Positions 61,655 through 64,000 of a stretch of DNA of 64,000 nucleotides are shown here, piece by piece. The DNA is from MWBF01 sp040772005 (GTDB lineage: Bacteria > Chloroflexota > Anaerolineae > CG2-30-64-16), in the NCBI GenBank assembly GCA_040772005.1, contig JAXGYZ010000009.1, forward strand, positions 205,701 to 269,700. The letters run 5' to 3'. The notes under the pieces were generated by a model. The model did no database searches and was not told the DNA's origin. It saw only the letters and a list, made by a program, of their open reading frames with translations. Each line of letters opens with the position of its first letter. Position 1 is the stretch's first letter. The translations under genes and the position numbers were made by a program.

Positions 61655-61700
61655 GTGGGGCCACCTGCGGTCGCTCGGGCTGCGGCGCAGGTAGCCCCAC
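61655..61700. repeat. GTGGGGCCACCTGCG hairpin between mgtC and the GH3 gene
   Basis: GTGGGGCCACCTGCG (61655-61669) pairs with CGCAGGTAGCCCCAC (61686-61700), one mismatch. It lies between two convergent genes and could act as a terminator or processing signal. Confidence 0.7.
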
Positions 61701-61709
61701 AGGATGTCC

Positions 61710-63986
61710 TTACGGCATCGCCTGCACCTGTTGGAGCATCCCGTCAATCATCATATCCGGCGCAGCCGGCAGCATGTTGGCCTGGAACTCCAGCATGCCC
61801 AGGAGCGGCATGTCCATCAGGAAGTTACTCGCGTCCATGCCGATGCTGCTATCCTCCTCGCCCCCGGCGAGCACCCGGGCCATCTCCGCCTGCATCTGCC
61901 GGTACATCGGCCCGAACACGACCCTGCCGCGACGGTCGTTCAGCCAGTCGCGCAGGGTGGAGTCACGGTTCAGCACGGAGGGCAGGTTCAGCGTGGACTG
62001 TAGCTCGACCGTGACCGACCCGCGGATGTCCGCAGCGGATGCGCCGACGAGGATATCGAACGCACCATCCTCGGTGATCCACTGCGCGTACGCCGGATGG
62101 TAGTACGCAAAGGCCCGAAAGTCGAGCGGAATCGTAATGGTCTTGGTCTCGCCCGGCTGCAAGGCCACTTTCGCAAAGCCCTTGAGCTCCTTGATGGGAC
62201 GCACCAGGTCTGCGGCCTGGTCGCGCACGTAGACCTGCACGACCTCCTTGCCGGCCACCGGCCCGGTGTTCGTCACGTCCACTGACACTGTCACGCCGTC
62301 CACATCCCGGAAGTTCGTGGCCGAGACGCGCGGCACACCGTACTCGAACGTGGTGTAGCTCAGCCCGTAACCGAAGGGGAAGAGCACCGGCTGCTCCTTC
62401 AGGTCATAGTAGCGGTAGCCGATGAAGATGCCTTCGCCGTAGCGCACCTGACCGTGACTGCCCGGATAGTTGATGTAGGCGGGCGTGTCGGCCAGCCGGA
62501 GCGGGAAGGTCTCGGCCAGCTTGCCCGACGGATTGACCACGCCGAACAGCACGTCGGCGATCGCGCCCCCGCCGGCCTGCCCCATCATCCATGCCTCCAG
62601 GACCGCGGCTGCGCCATCCAACCAATCGCTCATGGTGATGGCCGAGCCGTTGTTCAGGATGACGACCGTGCGCGGCTGCACGGCGGTCACGGCCTTGATG
62701 AGCGCCACCTGCTGCCCGGTCAGGTCCAGGTCCGCCCGGTCATAGCCCTCGGATTCCTTGTACGTCGGCAGCGCAATGTAGAGCAGTGCGACCTCCGCAG
62801 CTTGCGCCGCGGCCACCGCCGCGTCGATCAGGTCGGCCCGAGTGCTGTCGTCCGGCGGATAGCCCTCGCTGAACGTGATTTGCGCGCCGCCCGCCAGCTT
62901 CTCCAGCTCTGCCAGCGGCACGTCCACCTGCGTCGGGTTGATGTGCGAGCTGCCGCCGCCCTGGAAGTGCGGCTCCTGCGCCGCGCGGCCGATGACCGCG
63001 ATGCGCTGCGCGCCCTTCAGCGGCAGGATGCCGTCGTTCTTGAGCAGGACCATGCCTTCGCCCGCAATCTTGCGCGCGAGGGCGTGATGGGCGGCCCGGT
63101 CGATCTCGCCGCCCTTGGGCGTCTCCGCAGCCTTGAAGACAATGCGCAGGATGCGCCGCGCGGCCTCGTCCAGGACGGCTTCATCCAGTGCGCCGCCGCG
63201 CACTGCGTCGATGACGTCCTGCACGCGGCGGGGCCGCGGCCCCGGCATCTCCAGGTCCAGCCCGCCCCGCAGCGCGGCCACCCGGTCATGTACCGCGCCC
63301 CAGTCCGAAACCACGAACCCTTCCAGGCCCCACTCGTCCTTGAGGATCTCCGTGAGCAGGTTGTAGTGCTCCGAGCCGTAGATGCCATTGATCTTGTTGT
63401 ACGAGCACATGACCGTCCAGGGCTGCGCCTTCTTGACGGCAATCTCGAATGCCGGCAGGTAGATTTCACGCAGGGTGCGCTCATCGACCTCCGAGCTCAT
63501 GGTCATGCGTTGATATTCCTGGTTATTGGCGGCATAGTGCTTGAGCGACGTGCCTACGCCCTTGCCCTGCACCCCGTTGATGAAGCTGGCGGCCAGTTCG
63601 CCGGCCAGGTACGGATCCTCGGAGAAATACTCGAAGTTACGGCCGCAGACAGGCGTCCGCTTCATGTTGACGCCGGGGCCCAGGATGACGCCCACCCCCA
63701 GGGCCAGCGCTTCCTCGGCCAGCGCCTCGCCCAGTTGGCCGAGCAGGTCACGATCCCAGGAGGCAGCGGTGCAAGAGGCGGTCGGGAAGCAGGTGGCCGG
63801 CAGGCTCTCGGAGCCCATTTCGTCGGCCTTCGTCAGGCGGCGGAGCCCGTGCGGGCCATCCGAAACCCATACATCAGGCACGCCCAACCGCTCGACCGCG
63901 GTCGTCGTCCAGGCCGTTGCGCCGGTGCACAGGGCGGCTTTCTCTTCCAGGGTCATCTGTTGCACAATCGAACGTACGTCAGTCAC
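61710..63986 (-). CDS. Glycoside hydrolase family 3 beta-glucosidase-type enzyme
   Basis: The 758-residue enzyme has a GH3 N-terminal barrel (WVSDGPHGLRR, GPGVNMKRTPVCGRNFEYFS, SLKHYAANNQEYQRM) with the nucleophile Asp in GFVVSDWGAV, the C-terminal sandwich (GMVLLKNDGILPL, VIGRAA) and a fibronectin-III-like tail (VDVTNTGPVAGKEVVQVYV) extended by about 60 residues. No signal peptide, so it likely acts in the cytoplasm on imported oligosaccharides. GTG 63986 follows AAAGGA by 8 bases; TTG 63992 is also possible. Confidence 0.92.
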   Translation of the reverse strand: MTDVRSIVQQMTLEEKAALCTGATAWTTTAVERLGVPDVWVSDGPHGLRRLTKADEMGSESLPATCFPTASCTAASWDRDLLGQLGEALAEEALALGVGVILGPGVNMKRTPVCGRNFEYFSEDPYLAGELAASFINGVQGKGVGTSLKHYAANNQEYQRMTMSSEVDERTLREIYLPAFEIAVKKAQPWTVMCSYNKINGIYGSEHYNLLTEILKDEWGLEGFVVSDWGAVHDRVAALRGGLDLEMPGPRPRRVQDVIDAVRGGALDEAVLDEAARRILRIVFKAAETPKGGEIDRAAHHALARKIAGEGMVLLKNDGILPLKGAQRIAVIGRAAQEPHFQGGGSSHINPTQVDVPLAELEKLAGGAQITFSEGYPPDDSTRADLIDAAVAAAQAAEVALLYIALPTYKESEGYDRADLDLTGQQVALIKAVTAVQPRTVVILNNGSAITMSDWLDGAAAVLEAWMMGQAGGGAIADVLFGVVNPSGKLAETFPLRLADTPAYINYPGSHGQVRYGEGIFIGYRYYDLKEQPVLFPFGYGLSYTTFEYGVPRVSATNFRDVDGVTVSVDVTNTGPVAGKEVVQVYVRDQAADLVRPIKELKGFAKVALQPGETKTITIPLDFRAFAYYHPAYAQWITEDGAFDILVGASAADIRGSVTVELQSTLNLPSVLNRDSTLRDWLNDRRGRVVFGPMYRQMQAEMARVLAGGEEDSSIGMDASNFLMDMPLLGMLEFQANMLPAAPDMMIDGMLQQVQAMP

Positions 63987-64000
63987 AGTCAAGTTCCTTT

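Overview
The window is a high-GC bacterial chromosome segment with about 50 protein genes, one tRNA-Leu(UAA) and no rRNA, CRISPR array or prophage. The gene set fits a Chloroflexota-like heterotroph (Anaerolineae/Caldilineae type). Pointers are GH106 and GH3 glycosidases, a SBP-permease-permease sugar ABC transporter, a bacterial RIO kinase, a CxxC zinc-ribbon protein with a Gly-rich tail, and gaps full of short-word palindromes. The taxonomic call is inference; there is no marker rRNA here.

Layout. 1-8 kb: PEP carboxylase (-), a secreted alpha/beta hydrolase (-), and a polyol dehydrogenase pair ending in mtlD (+). 8-15 kb: methyltransferase, M24 peptidase, a TIM-barrel-like protein, a GxxExxY nuclease-fold gene bracketed by direct repeats, and a GH106 rhamnosidase (-). 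15-21 kb: small membrane protein, DMT exporter, ftsH, a DUF368 lipid-carrier transporter and a methyltransferase. 21.3-26.6 kb (-): an unusual cluster of three stand-alone receiver proteins, NuoE, NuoF, a kinase-less aspartokinase-type ACT protein and a membrane histidine kinase. 26.8-30 kb: hemerythrin (+) and proBA (-). 30-36 kb: sugar ABC transporter, hydrolase and an Fe-S protein. 36-42.4 kb: RIO kinase with a structured leader, zinc-ribbon protein, a NarX/NarL-type two-component pair, a CitE-like lyase and KDPG aldolase. 42.6-50 kb: two PhyH dioxygenases, an acidic protein, an MFS exporter, a HAD hydrolase, tRNA-Leu, an AT-richer PLD nuclease and a nucleotidyltransferase. 50.4-54.2 kb: nadC-nadA-nadB. 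54.3-58.3 kb: formate dehydrogenase and a FocA-type channel. 58.4-64 kb: BNR protein plus MoaD-like protein, methyltransferase, MgtC and GH3.

The strongest single observation is that the formate dehydrogenase is one gene interrupted by an in-frame UGA at residue 377, exactly where Sec-type formate dehydrogenases carry selenocysteine. A hairpin with a GGUCU loop follows at the spacing of the E. coli fdhF SECIS. The gene is therefore a selenoprotein, not a broken gene. With FocA next door, and possibly the NuoE/NuoF pair 30 kb away, it suggests NAD-linked formate metabolism.

The second theme is the intergenic DNA. One miniature transposon family of about 172 bp has three copies, each with an exact 9-bp target duplication. 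A second element family has the same CAG/CTG ends. Several families of short-word palindromes sit at gene 3' ends; in at least nine cases the gene's stop codon lies inside the repeat word, and in one case a repeat word supplies the -35 box of a promoter.
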